From Agarophyton chilense (taxonomy: Eukaryota; Rhodophyta; Florideophyceae; Gracilariales; Gracilariaceae), in assembly GCA_030374765.1 (NCBI GenBank), contig JARGXX010000100.1:1612001-1676000 (forward strand): a stretch of 64,000 nt of DNA, given 5' to 3'. The notes beneath the pieces were generated by a model. The model was not told the origin of the DNA and did not search any database. It was given only the letters and a program-made list of their open reading frames with translations. Positions 11,618 through 20,910 of this stretch are shown here, piece after piece. The position numbers were made by a program, and so were the translations under genes. The stretch's first letter is position 1. Each line of letters starts with the position of its first letter.

Positions 11618-12290
11618 TCACAATGTGAGCGCAGGTTAGGTAAAGGAAAAGGAAGAAGAGGGGGAAAAGACGAGAAGAAGAGAAAAATAAAAGAAGAGAA
11701 ACAAAGGAAGGTAGTCAGCCTTGACAATTTACTTCGATCGTTGGCGACCGTCATTGAAAACTATATCTACCTCGCACGCAGTTCCGCCGCCGGTGCTGAC
11801 CGTCGGCGGGTCACCCACGTCTCACACCTTGCCACTGTGCGACGAGGAGTTGCGCGCCAAAACAATTTCTAACATGAAGCATATCAAATAAAAACTCAAA
11901 AAATCATCCAAAGTGGTGCGCCAGTGCCAACCACCCCGCGCAGCCCAGATTCGGCTGTTACGGCCAAACCCCGTATCCAGCCCACATTCGCCCATTCTTT
12001 CCAACTGCAGAGCCCGTGCTCATTCAGCGCTCTCGTCCAATCAAATCGCTCCACTTGGGCCGAAGCCCCAACACGCCCCATTAGAACCAGACCACTTGTC
12101 CATACCACGTTGCATGAGGGCATTTGCAGTAGCCAATCAGATGGCCGTTTCACGTTGAGATTGAGATGAGGCGCATATGCGTTTTTCCGCGGAGCGTGCC
12201 CAAAAGTGCCCATGCTTAAATCCACTTTTTGTTTTCCACTATTTCCAACACTCCAAAGGGCTTGGGGGCACAGTCGACCAAACCTCAACA
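11618..12290 (-). repeat. 3' LTR of C1
   Basis: 673 bp. On the sense strand it begins TGTTGAGG and ends TTGTGA, so the usual TG...CA ends are not met at the 3' side. The last 80 bases or so (sense) form a polypyrimidine tract (plus-strand purine run at about 11640-11715). A U3 block with GGAAAAACGCATATGCG, CTCAACGTGAA and TGATTGGCTACTGCAAATG is shared with Copia-A LTRs. Confidence 0.93.
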
Positions 12291-15200
12291 CTCCTCCTCG
12301 ACTGCTCGGCCAAGTCCAACACGGTCCACGTTATTGTTGTGAAGACCTGGGCCAAGTGGTTTAGTTAAGAAGTCTGCATCATTGTCTTCACTTGGAACGT
12401 ACGTCACATTGATGTGACTATCCTTGACTAGTTCCCGAACGAAGTGCAACTTAACGTCAATGTGCTTAGCGCGACCCGACGGACAGCGTTCACCAGTTGC
12501 CCAGTCAATGGCGCACTGGTTGTCCGAACGAATGGACACAGCACCTTGCACTTTCCATCCAATCTCCTTAAGCACACGCTTCAACCAAATAACCTCCTGA
12601 CACGCAAGCGTCAAAGCATAATACTCGGCCTCGCCGGTAGACAACGCCACCGAAGCCTGTTTTCTTGCGCCCCACATACATGTCGCTTTGCCAAGCTTCA
12701 GTAAGAAACCAGACATTGACTTGCGATCACGCGTGTCCGCAGCGTAGTCAGAGTCAACGTACGCCTCCAGTTTCACCATGCCAGAGTGATAGTGCACACC
12801 ATGTTCAGTTGTACCGCGAAGGTAACGAAGAACCCACTTTGCCGCCTTGTGACAGTAGGCCGTGGGCGATTTCTGAAAACGAGCCAAGATTAGGACGGGT
12901 GCTAATATATCCAACCGAGTTCTCAGTGCCAAATACAAAAGCGATCCAATGATCTGCTGGTACAGCTGAGTATCCTGGATGGATTTGTCTTTCTCAGATG
13001 TCCACCCGGTAAAAAAAGATTCTACCATAGGGGTGCATGCCGGCTTGGATCGCTGAAACCCGAAACGGCGCAACACGCTTTCCGTGTACAGTGACTGACC
13101 AAGATACAGCGACACAGGTCGACCATCTGAATCTAAAGTCCATTTGAATTCAACGCCGAGGTACAAGTTCACTTCGTCCGCCACACGCAGCTCGTAAAAC
13201 GACTTAAGCTCCTCCAAAATCGCATCACGTTCCATGGCAGAAGTTGTGAATATTAGCAAGTCATCCACATAAACTAGCACGAACGCATCCTCATTGCTCT
13301 CGTTTTGGCGGCGAAACACGCAAGGTGCACTCGGTAACTCTTCAAAACATATGCTTTTCATATCCTCGCATAGTTTGTTGTGCCATGCCAAGTGCGCTTG
13401 CTTCAGTCCATAGATAGCCTTGAGCAATTTGAAGCATCGTGAAGTCACGCCAGGTATACCTCGAGGTGACATGATCCACACATCTTCCTCAAGTTCGCCA
13501 TTGAGAAACGCAGTCTTCACATCCACCTGTACCACATACATGCGCAAGCATAACGTCAGATACAAGAATATGCGAACCAAAGAGAACGAAACAACTGGTG
13601 CATAAGTCTCCATGTAGTCCTGACCATATGTTTGGTGGTTTCCACCGGCTACAACACGAGCCTTAAAACGTTCAACTGACCCATCAGCATTGCGCTTTAC
13701 CTTCAGTATGACGTGAGTTGGTAGTGGTTGTGAAGCAGGAGAGTCATCAGGCTTCCAAGTTTGCTTCGACTCCAATGATGAAAACTCTTCATCGACGGCT
13801 GCTTGCCACATGGTACGCTCCTCCGCACTGGCAAACATTGCCTCCTTGAGTGAGGGCTCATCACTAGTAGTGACTTTGACTTGCGATGTACAGTGAGCAG
13901 ACCCTGCCATGAACCACCTCAGAGGTTGACGGCGCGTGCGCCGCGGGTAGCGTGGTTCCGTATCAGCGTTGGCAGATGTATCAAGGTCATCAGCAGCACT
14001 TTCGTCATCACTTTCGGAATCCTGTGCATCGTCTTCATTGCTGCCGGAGTCTGACTCCGACTGCCTGAGTGCTGGAATCAGGTGCGAGGATCCGTCATGA
14101 ACCACCTCCTCCTCAACATTATCGACGGAGAAGGTATCCGATTCGTCATCAATGCTATCACATAATCCCATATCAGAGCTATAGTCAGCATCTGACGCAC
14201 ATTCATCATCCATGTAGTTGGCAAGAGATGATGCGCCAGGGAACTTGGATTCATCAAAAGTAACATGTCGTGACTCAATAATACGCGGACTACCGTCATT
14301 ATCAACGATGAGTACCTTGTACACACCATGCTCAAGAGTCTCCAAGTACACTCCCTCAAGTGCACGAGACTCGAACTTGGGTCCACGCGGAGTCCTTAGC
14401 ACGAATGCAATGCATCCAAACACACGCACGTGCTTCAACAAAGGTTTATTTCCAGTTACCAGAAAGTAGGGACTGTTGTTAACAGTAGAATGTTGCACTC
14501 GATTACGCACAAAGATAACATGTTTCAGCGCATATGGCCACAAACATTCTGGTAGATCGGCTTGGATCAGCAACGATCGAGCAGCTTCCACCATGGTACG
14601 ATTGATGCGCTCAGCTATAGCGTTGTGTTCGGGGGTGTATGGAGCAGAGAAAGAAGTGAGGCCATGTTCTGCTGCCAAGTTCTCTTGCAGGGCAATATAT
14701 TCTTCTGCACCGTCCGAGTGCAAACTTTTGATATGCACTCCTCCAAGCTGCTTAAACTTTGCCGCAATACCCACAAACACATCACTAAGAGCACTGCGAT
14801 GGATCACCAGACCTAGGAACACATACCGTGAGTGATCATCGAGGAATGTACATGCATATTGAAACTTGTCCGGAAAAGACTTTTCCAGAGGACCTACAAT
14901 ATCCGAGTGCACAATGTCACCAACCGCGGATGCATGTTCAAAGTGACCTGGGAACGGAAGCTTATGAGCCTTGCCAAGTCGACATGCTCGGCATACCTCC
15001 TCCATGTCACACAAGTGCGGCACTCCATCTGCGTACTTGTGTACATGTTGCAGATCACGTTGGTTGATGTGAGCCAATCGTCGGTGCCACAGTTGAGTCT
15101 CCGTAGAATTAGTCGAAAGCGCGAGTTCCACACCAGCATGCCCTAAAGGTTGAGGCAGTGTGTACATGCGAGATACCTTGTCACGATCACCAATGCCCAC

Positions 15201-16586
15201 CTCAAAACCATTTGACTCTAGCGTCAAACGTACACTGTGACGACCGAAGAGCGACTCAATACCTTTGTCGGCCAAACACCCGGTTGAAACCAAGTTGTAT
15301 CCCAGAGCAGGGGTCAGTAGGGCATCACTCAGACGTATGTTCGCATTGTCCAAAGGAATGATCACCTCTCCGCGTTGTTTAGATGTAACAGATGTGTTAT
15401 CGGCAAGCATCACTGTTCTTTCGTCGCAAGGTTCAAGTGAACCGGGCACGAACGCACAAACAGAATGGAAGCAATGTACTGTCGCACCGCTGTCTGCGTA
15501 GGTACTCAGGTCATTCGGCGGAACTATAGTGGTCCTTTCCACAGTTGCACCAGCAATTTCGATTTTTCCAGACTTTCCAGAAGACTTGCTCGAGGCGCTT
15601 CTACCACTACTGCCACCCATTCGCTTGGGTTGTGGCGACAGTTTATCGAGGATACTCTGCGGCAAGTGGTTGTCCGGGTTGTCCGGATTCATAAAGCAAC
15701 GATCTTGTGTGTGTCCATCGCGATCACAGAAGTCGCAATGATGTCCATTGCTCGATCCAGAACGATCAAATGATGACGATCTCAAGGCGGCAGCAAGTGC
15801 ACGAGCAGTAGACTCAATGTCGGAGTGACCATCAGACTCCTCATCTTCGTTGTTTGCACTACTGCGGGTACGATTAGTCGATTCAGAATGTCGACCAGAT
15901 TTTTTCCTGCCCTTCTTCTTGCGACGTGAACTACGTCCAGACGGCCTTGCAGACACCTGTTTCGCGTTGTATTCATCTATGAGGGTCGTGGCCACGTAGT
16001 CCCATGTAAGCTCAGCGATATCCTTGGTTCGAAGAGCTGCAGCAGTAGACTCCAGTGTGCAATTGGGATCAATAGAAGCAAGTAACATGGGAGCTTTGTG
16101 CGACTCCGGTACTGCCGCATCCTTCCCCATGCGCTCTAACTGAGCAAATAACGCCGTGTACTGGTCCACATAGCCTGACATATTCTGACCATTGTATCCC
16201 ATACGGAATAGTTGAGTCTGCACAGCAATTCTGGATACAGTACGATTGGACGCATACCGTGCATCAAGTAATGCGAGCATGCGCGCCGGGTCGTCGTCGA
16301 CATCCATGACCACACGAAGTGGCGCATCACCCAAGGCGCATATTATGATTCCACATGCCTTCTCGCGCTTGGCGACAACTCGAGCGCTATCAAAAGCGGT
16401 ATCCGATGTTGCTTCAGTAGTTGCTGAATATCCAGAATCGGATTCCACAACAATCCACACACCTTTAACACGGCATGCAGCACGAAGGCGATGGCGCCAT
16501 AGGGCATAATCATCACCACGCCTTCCATGAAAACGAGGGATTTTCATCCCGGTAGTACTTTCGGATTCCATTTCCGTGTCCGGCAT
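12285..16586 (-). CDS. Copia-C gag-pol polyprotein, intact, 1433 residues
   Basis: This polyprotein supplies gag, protease, integrase, RT and RNase H for Copia-C replication. The ATG at 16584-16586 opens a single frame without stops. Gag covers about 10-230, followed by a basic stretch (219-232) and a CCHC knuckle C284/C287/H292/C297. Protease D365-S-G. Integrase zinc site H501/H506/C532/C535; catalytic D562, D625 and E659. An acidic linker lies at about 790-870. RT has Y1106-V-D-D and RNase H has D1278, E1319 and D1355. Every catalytic motif checked is present. The frame ends inside the 3' LTR: GAG GAG GAG of the polypurine tract is coding, and TGT TGA are the first six bases of the LTR, so the LTR supplies the last Cys and the stop codon. 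C2, C3 and C4 are damaged copies. Confidence 0.96.
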   Translation of the reverse strand: MPDTEMESESTTGMKIPRFHGRRGDDYALWRHRLRAACRVKGVWIVVESDSGYSATTEATSDTAFDSARVVAKREKACGIIICALGDAPLRVVMDVDDDPARMLALLDARYASNRTVSRIAVQTQLFRMGYNGQNMSGYVDQYTALFAQLERMGKDAAVPESHKAPMLLASIDPNCTLESTAAALRTKDIAELTWDYVATTLIDEYNAKQVSARPSGRSSRRKKKGRKKSGRHSESTNRTRSSANNEDEESDGHSDIESTARALAAALRSSSFDRSGSSNGHHCDFCDRDGHTQDRCFMNPDNPDNHLPQSILDKLSPQPKRMGGSSGRSASSKSSGKSGKIEIAGATVERTTIVPPNDLSTYADSGATVHCFHSVCAFVPGSLEPCDERTVMLADNTSVTSKQRGEVIIPLDNANIRLSDALLTPALGYNLVSTGCLADKGIESLFGRHSVRLTLESNGFEVGIGDRDKVSRMYTLPQPLGHAGVELALSTNSTETQLWHRRLAHINQRDLQHVHKYADGVPHLCDMEEVCRACRLGKAHKLPFPGHFEHASAVGDIVHSDIVGPLEKSFPDKFQYACTFLDDHSRYVFLGLVIHRSALSDVFVGIAAKFKQLGGVHIKSLHSDGAEEYIALQENLAAEHGLTSFSAPYTPEHNAIAERINRTMVEAARSLLIQADLPECLWPYALKHVIFVRNRVQHSTVNNSPYFLVTGNKPLLKHVRVFGCIAFVLRTPRGPKFESRALEGVYLETLEHGVYKVLIVDNDGSPRIIESRHVTFDESKFPGASSLANYMDDECASDADYSSDMGLCDSIDDESDTFSVDNVEEEVVHDGSSHLIPALRQSESDSGSNEDDAQDSESDDESAADDLDTSANADTEPRYPRRTRRQPLRWFMAGSAHCTSQVKVTTSDEPSLKEAMFASAEERTMWQAAVDEEFSSLESKQTWKPDDSPASQPLPTHVILKVKRNADGSVERFKARVVAGGNHQTYGQDYMETYAPVVSFSLVRIFLYLTLCLRMYVVQVDVKTAFLNGELEEDVWIMSPRGIPGVTSRCFKLLKAIYGLKQAHLAWHNKLCEDMKSICFEELPSAPCVFRRQNESNEDAFVLVYVDDLLIFTTSAMERDAILEELKSFYELRVADEVNLYLGVEFKWTLDSDGRPVSLYLGQSLYTESVLRRFGFQRSKPACTPMVESFFTGWTSEKDKSIQDTQLYQQIIGSLLYLALRTRLDILAPVLILARFQKSPTAYCHKAAKWVLRYLRGTTEHGVHYHSGMVKLEAYVDSDYAADTRDRKSMSGFLLKLGKATCMWGARKQASVALSTGEAEYYALTLACQEVIWLKRVLKEIGWKVQGAVSIRSDNQCAIDWATGERCPSGRAKHIDVKLHFVRELVKDSHINVTYVPSEDNDADFLTKPLGPGLHNNNVDRVGLGRAVEEEC

Positions 16587-17499
16587 ATTTCAGTCTGTTA
16601 TCCACGAAGCAGATAGAACGGAACCAAACGAAATTAATTAGTAGAGGGAAGCAGAGTGAGGGACTCAATGCCTTGGGAAGTTTAAGAAAAGGGCCACGAG
16701 CAGTGATGAATTCGTGGCCGAGCTTGCCCGAACGGAGTATCCCAACTCAAACGTTCGACAGCGAGGACGACAGCGGAGACTTTTGACGTAGCCTGCAACG
16801 CTCACCGAGACGCGTCTCGTACGCGATCACAAGCGGAGCTCGGGTGCTCCCACGCTTGGAGTATACTCACGGGCAGTGGCAGAAGGCGTACCCGGAACAG
16901 ACAAACTTCTCGACTTCGGGTTGAAACTTCTTGATTGAACCTACCGAGACTTGCTCGAGGTAGGCGGGCGCACTGGCGGGAGAAACTACCTCCGCTACCC
17001 TAAAGGATGATCCCCTGGACCCTGGTTACTCTCTCCAGGTGAGGTACGCTTTGATTACCTACCGAACTCTGCGCACTTCAGAGTCCGGCGCTTTTAGTCC
17101 CTACGAGGCGTCCCAAGGAGGGGTGTCGTCAAGATACACTTCCCCCAGTTGACCCAAGCTAGCCTCTTGCGGGAAAGTAGCGCGGTCGTGCGGTGTAGTA
17201 CGGTTGCTCCTACACTTCCAAGCCCAATTCATCGACCTCCGTACTCTACGGACGGAGAGCAGGATTTGGCAGACTTCCCGGTCTCGTGCCAAGGGGGTAC
17301 TAACAAACGCAATATGTTTTCGCCACCAAGGAGGAAGTCCGCAGGGTACACGCCTGTCGCAAAACAAAATAACTTCTTGAATCCAGATGAGCGTTAGTCG
17401 TAGATCGCGCACCTGTCGCAGTAGGGAATCTTCTTGAATCCAAATAAATGTTAGTAGAGCGTGACGTCTGCGAAGAGTCGACGCTCTGGGCCCATAACC
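16587..17499 (-). other. 5' untranslated leader of C1
   Basis: The leader is 913 bp from the PBS to the gag ATG. The block at 16963-17186 is colinear with 5541-5762 of the Copia-A leader. A sense-strand open frame at 17101-17412 ends ...PPWDAS and stops, but it begins with GTG and I do not call it a gene. The 16587-16960 part is shared only among Copia-C copies. The same leader is present in C2 (19054-19966) and C4 (38119-39032) and partly in C3 (31776-32001). Confidence 0.8.
17486..17499 (-). other. Primer binding site of C1
   Basis: The plus strand reads CTGGGCCCATAACC directly next to the 5' LTR, a 14-base match to the initiator tRNA-Met anticodon stem and loop. The site is the same as in Copia-A. 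In C2 (19054-19067) and C4 (38119-38132) the sense strand reads GGTTACGGGCCCAG, one base different within the part that pairs with the anticodon. Confidence 0.85.
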
Positions 17500-18172
17500 T
17501 CACAATGTGAGCGCAGGTTAGGTAAAGGAAAAGGAAGAAGAGGGGGAAAAGACGAGAAGAAGAGAAAAATAAAAGAAGAGAAACAAAGGAAGGTAGTCAG
17601 CCTTGACAATTTACTTCGATCGTTGGCGACCGTCATTGAAAACTATATCTACCTCGCACGCAGTTCCGCCGCCGGTGCTGACCGTCGGCGGGTCACCCAC
17701 GTCTCACACCTTGCCACTGTGCGACGAGGAGTTGCGCGCCAAAACAATTTCTAACATGAAGCATATCAAATAAAAACTCAAAAAATCATCCAAAGTGGTG
17801 CGCCAGTGCCAACCACCCCGCGCAGCCCAGATTCGGCTGTTACGGCCAAACCCCGTATCCAGCCCACATTCGCCCATTCTTTCCAACTGCAGAGCCCGTG
17901 CTCATTCAGCGCTCTCGTCCAATCAAATCGCTCCACTTGGGCCGAAGCCCCAACACGCCCCATTAGAACCAGACCACTTGTCCATACCACGTTGCATGAG
18001 GGCATTTGCAGTAGCCAATCAGATGGCCGTTTCACGTTGAGATTGAGATGAGGCGCATATGCGTTTTTCCGCGGAGCGTGCCCAAAAGTGCCCATGCTTA
18101 AATCCACTTTTTGTTTTCCACTATTTCCAACACTCCAAAGGGCTTGGGGGCACAGTCGACCAAACCTCAACA
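17500..18172 (-). repeat. 5' LTR of C1
   Basis: 673 bp, matching 11618-12290 throughout as far as I can compare by eye. It is followed by the CCATG duplication (18173-18177) and the remainder of the A2 pol. Confidence 0.93.
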
Positions 18173-18177
18173 CCATG

Positions 18178-18380
18178 TACACCGTCTCCTCAAGGTCACC
18201 GTTCAGAAAAGCTGTTTTCACATCCATCTGGTGCAAATGAAAGTCTCGTACAGCAGTCACTGACAGAATCATCCTGATCGAGGTAAACTTAACAACAGGT
18301 GCATATGTTTCAGAAAAGTCAACACCCTCGATCTGCAGGAATCCTCTAGCAACCATACGAGCCTTGTACCTGATAGTTGG
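18178..18380 (-). pseudogene. Copia-A pol fragment of A2: start of RT, right of C1
   Basis: About 68 codons of Copia-A RT (TIRYKARMVARGF... DVKTAFLNGDLEETV) without a stop. It is the upstream continuation of 10420-11617, separated from it by C1. It ends at 18380, where the plus-strand C2 LTR begins (left flank GTTGG). Confidence 0.88.
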
Positions 18381-19053
18381 TGTTGAGGTTTGGTCGACTC
18401 TGCCCCCAAGCCCTTTGGAGTGTTGGAAATAGTGGAAAACAAAAAGTGGATTTAAGCATGGGCACTTTTGGGCACCCTCCGCGGAAAAACGCATATGCGC
18501 CTCATCTCAATCTCAACGTGAAACGGCCAACTGATTGGCTAATGCAAATGCCCTCATGCAACGTTGTATGGACAAGTGGTCTTGTTCTAATGGGGCGTGT
18601 TGGGGCTTCGGCCCAAGTGGAGCGATTTGATTGGACGAGAGCGCTGAATGAGCACGGGCTATGCAGTTGGAGAGAATGTGCGAATGTGGGCTGGATACAG
18701 GGTTTGGGCGTAACAGCCGAATCTGGGCTGCGCGGGTTGGTTGGCACTGGCGCACCACTTTGGATGATTTTTTGAGTTTTTATTTGATATGCTTCATGTT
18801 TGAAATTGTTTTGGCGCGCAACTACTCGTCGCACAGTGGCAAGGTGTGAGACGTGGGTGACCCGCCGACGGTCAGCACCGGCGGCGGAAGTGCGTGCGCG
18901 GTAGATATAGTTTTCAATGACGGTCGCCAACGATCGAAGTAAATTGTCAAGGCTGACTACCTTCCTTTGTTTCTCTTCTTTTATTTTTCTCTTCTTCTCG
19001 TCTTTTCCCCCTCATCTTCCTTTTCCTTTACCTAACCTGCGCTCACGTTGTGA
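18381..19053 (+). repeat. 5' LTR of C2
   Basis: 673 bp, TGTTGAGG...TTGTGA. A polypyrimidine tract lies at about 18957-19035 near the LTR end. It differs from the C1 LTRs at a small number of positions, for example GGATACAGGGTTTGGGCG around 18691-18710. Confidence 0.92.
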
Positions 19054-19966
19054 GGTTACGGGCCCAGAGCGTCGACTCTTCGCAGACGTCACGCTCTACT
19101 AACATTTATTTGGATTCAAGAAGATTCCCTACTGCGACAGGTGCGCGATCTACGACTAACGCTCATCTGGATTCAAGAAGTTATTTTGTTTTGCGACAGG
19201 CGTGTACCCTGCGGACTTCCTCCTTGGTGGCGAAAACATATCGCGTTTGTTAGTACCCCCTTGGCACGAGACCGGGAAGTCTGCCAAATCCTGCTCTCCG
19301 TCCGTAGAGTACGGAGGTCGATGAATTGGGCTTGGAAGTGTAAAAGCAACCGTACTACACCGCACGACAGCGCTACTTTCCCGCAAGAGGCTAGCTTGGG
19401 TCAACTGGGGGAAGTGTATCTTGACGACACCCCTCCTTGGGACGCCTCGTAGGGACTAAAAGCGCCGGACTCTGAAGTGCGCAGAGTTCGGTAGGTAATC
19501 AAAGCGTACCTCACCTGGAGAGAGTAACCAGGGTCCAGGGGATCATCCTTTAGGGTAGCGGAGGTAGTTTCTCCCACCAGTGCGCCCGCCTACCTCGAGC
19601 AAGTCTCGGTAGGTTCAATCAAGAAGTTTCAACCCGAAGTCGAGAAGTTTGTCTGTTCCGGGTACGCCTTCTGCCACTGCCCGTGAGTATACTCCAAGCG
19701 TGGGAGCACCCGAGCTCCGCTTGTGATCGCGTACGAGACGCGTCTCGGTGAGCGTTGCAGGCTACGTCAAAAGTCTCCGCCGTCGTCCTCGCTGTCGAAC
19801 GTTTGAGTTGGGATACTCCGTTCGGGCAAGCTCGGGCACGAATTCATCACTGCTCGTGGCCCCTTTCTTAAACTTCCCAAGGCATTGAGTCCCTCACTCT
19901 GCTTCCCTCTACTAATTAATTTCGTTTGGTTCCGTTCTATCTGCTTCGTGGACAACAGACTGAAAT

Positions 19967-20203
19967 ATGTCGGACACGGAAATGGAATCCGAAAGTACTA
20001 CCGGGATGAAAATCCCTCGTTTTCATGGAAGGCGTGGTGATGATTATGCCCTATGGCGCCATCGCCTTCGTGCTGCATGCCGTGTTAAAGGTGTGTGGAA
20101 CGTTGTGGAATCCGATTCTGCGTATTCAGCAACTACTGAAGCAACATCGGATACCGCTATTGATAGCGCTCGAGTTGTCGCCAAGCGCGAGAAGGCATGT
20201 GGA
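19967..20203 (+). pseudogene. Copia-C gag, N-terminal fragment (C2)
   Basis: The ATG at 19967 opens the same gag start as C1 (MSDTEMESESTTGMKIPRF, with S for P at residue 2). The frame stays open for 79 codons to 20203, where the LTR of A3 begins. Everything after about gag residue 79 is missing, so no function is possible. Confidence 0.92.
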
Positions 20204-20890
20204 TGTTGGATAGGAAAATCCTGAAAGAAAGGTTGAGGGATGAAAGGAAAGTTCGCCAGCTCTGGCTTGGATTTACTTGGAGGCGCTCAAACTTTCACTT
20301 ATATACTACTTCAAAACGTCAGCTGTCTAGACTCCAACTCAAAGTAAACCCTAGACTACAAAGCAGGGACACTCAATACTACCAATCATATTCAAGCATG
20401 ACATTAACCCTAGTCAATGTTCATTGCAGAGCACAACAAGGCAATATACAGTGCACAGCCCATAATTACACTGACGTGTGCACAAATTCAATATGCCAGC
20501 ATACACTACTTGCAATCCGCCTCCATACACATTCACGTTCCAGCACAGTACACCAAGTCTCCTGTAATACACATGTCACGTCTCTTCTCCAAGTACATTC
20601 GTTACACCTTGTGAGATGTGTTCATAGTACACCAGCTGGACATATTGAACAGCGTGCACAGTAGTACAAATAGACCACGTACACACGTGTACCACAGACA
20701 AACCCAATAGTGCCATACCACTTGTACACACCACATTGCATGTGCACATTTGCAGTAGCCAATCACAGCCCGAGTTCACGTTGAGATCCGACTGACACGC
20801 ATATGCGCTTTTCCAGGGGCACCCTCCAAAACAGCCCATGCTCCCCTGCACTTTTGTTTTTCAGTGACAGCACAGGGTCAACAGCCAACA
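20204..20890 (-). repeat. 3' LTR of A3
   Basis: 687 bp, TGTTGG...CCAACA, followed by the polypurine tract at 20891-20901. It is of the common Copia-A subtype. Confidence 0.9.
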
Positions 20891-20910
20891 CTCCCCCTCT
20901 GTCACTGACT

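Larger units (their letters stand above)
11618..18172 (-). mobile_element. Copia-C element C1: complete, intact Ty1/copia retrotransposon
   Basis: This is the only element in the window with both LTRs, PBS, leader, an unbroken gag-pol and a target-site duplication. CCATG occurs at 11613-11617 and again at 18173-18177, and the host Copia-A sequence has CCATG once at this place. The LTRs at 11618-12290 and 17500-18172 are both 673 bp, and I found no difference between them by eye. Together these indicate a recent insertion. Whether it is transcribed cannot be told from the sequence. Confidence 0.95.
9710..18380 (-). mobile_element. Copia-A element A2, 3' part only, split by C1
   Basis: The 3' LTR is at 9710-10399 and the internal sequence at 10400-11617. 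It resumes after the inserted C1 element at 18173-18380 and stops where C2 begins. Joining the two internal parts across C1 restores the Copia-A order seen at 2575-2780 in A1. The left LTR end abuts Copia-B at 9709, so A2 inserted into Copia-B. The 5' half of A2 is absent from the window. Confidence 0.85.
18381..20203 (+). mobile_element. Copia-C element C2, 5' part only
   Basis: The 5' LTR is 18381-19053 (673 bp), with PBS 19054-19067, leader 19054-19966 and the first 79 codons of gag (19967-20203). It is cut at 20203 by the A3 LTR. It lies in the opposite orientation to A2, into which it inserted. Its right-hand part is not found elsewhere in the window with a matching flank. Confidence 0.9.

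Noticed and set aside
17101..17412. Sense open frame of 103 codons in the Copia-C leader
   Set aside because: It begins with GTG, and the matching part of the Copia-A leader does not keep the frame upstream. The conservation is better explained at the RNA level.
17778..18494. 238-codon frame mixing RT residues with other sequence
   Set aside because: It crosses from the C2 LTR through A2 pol into the C1 LTR. Only the middle 68 codons are real pol.
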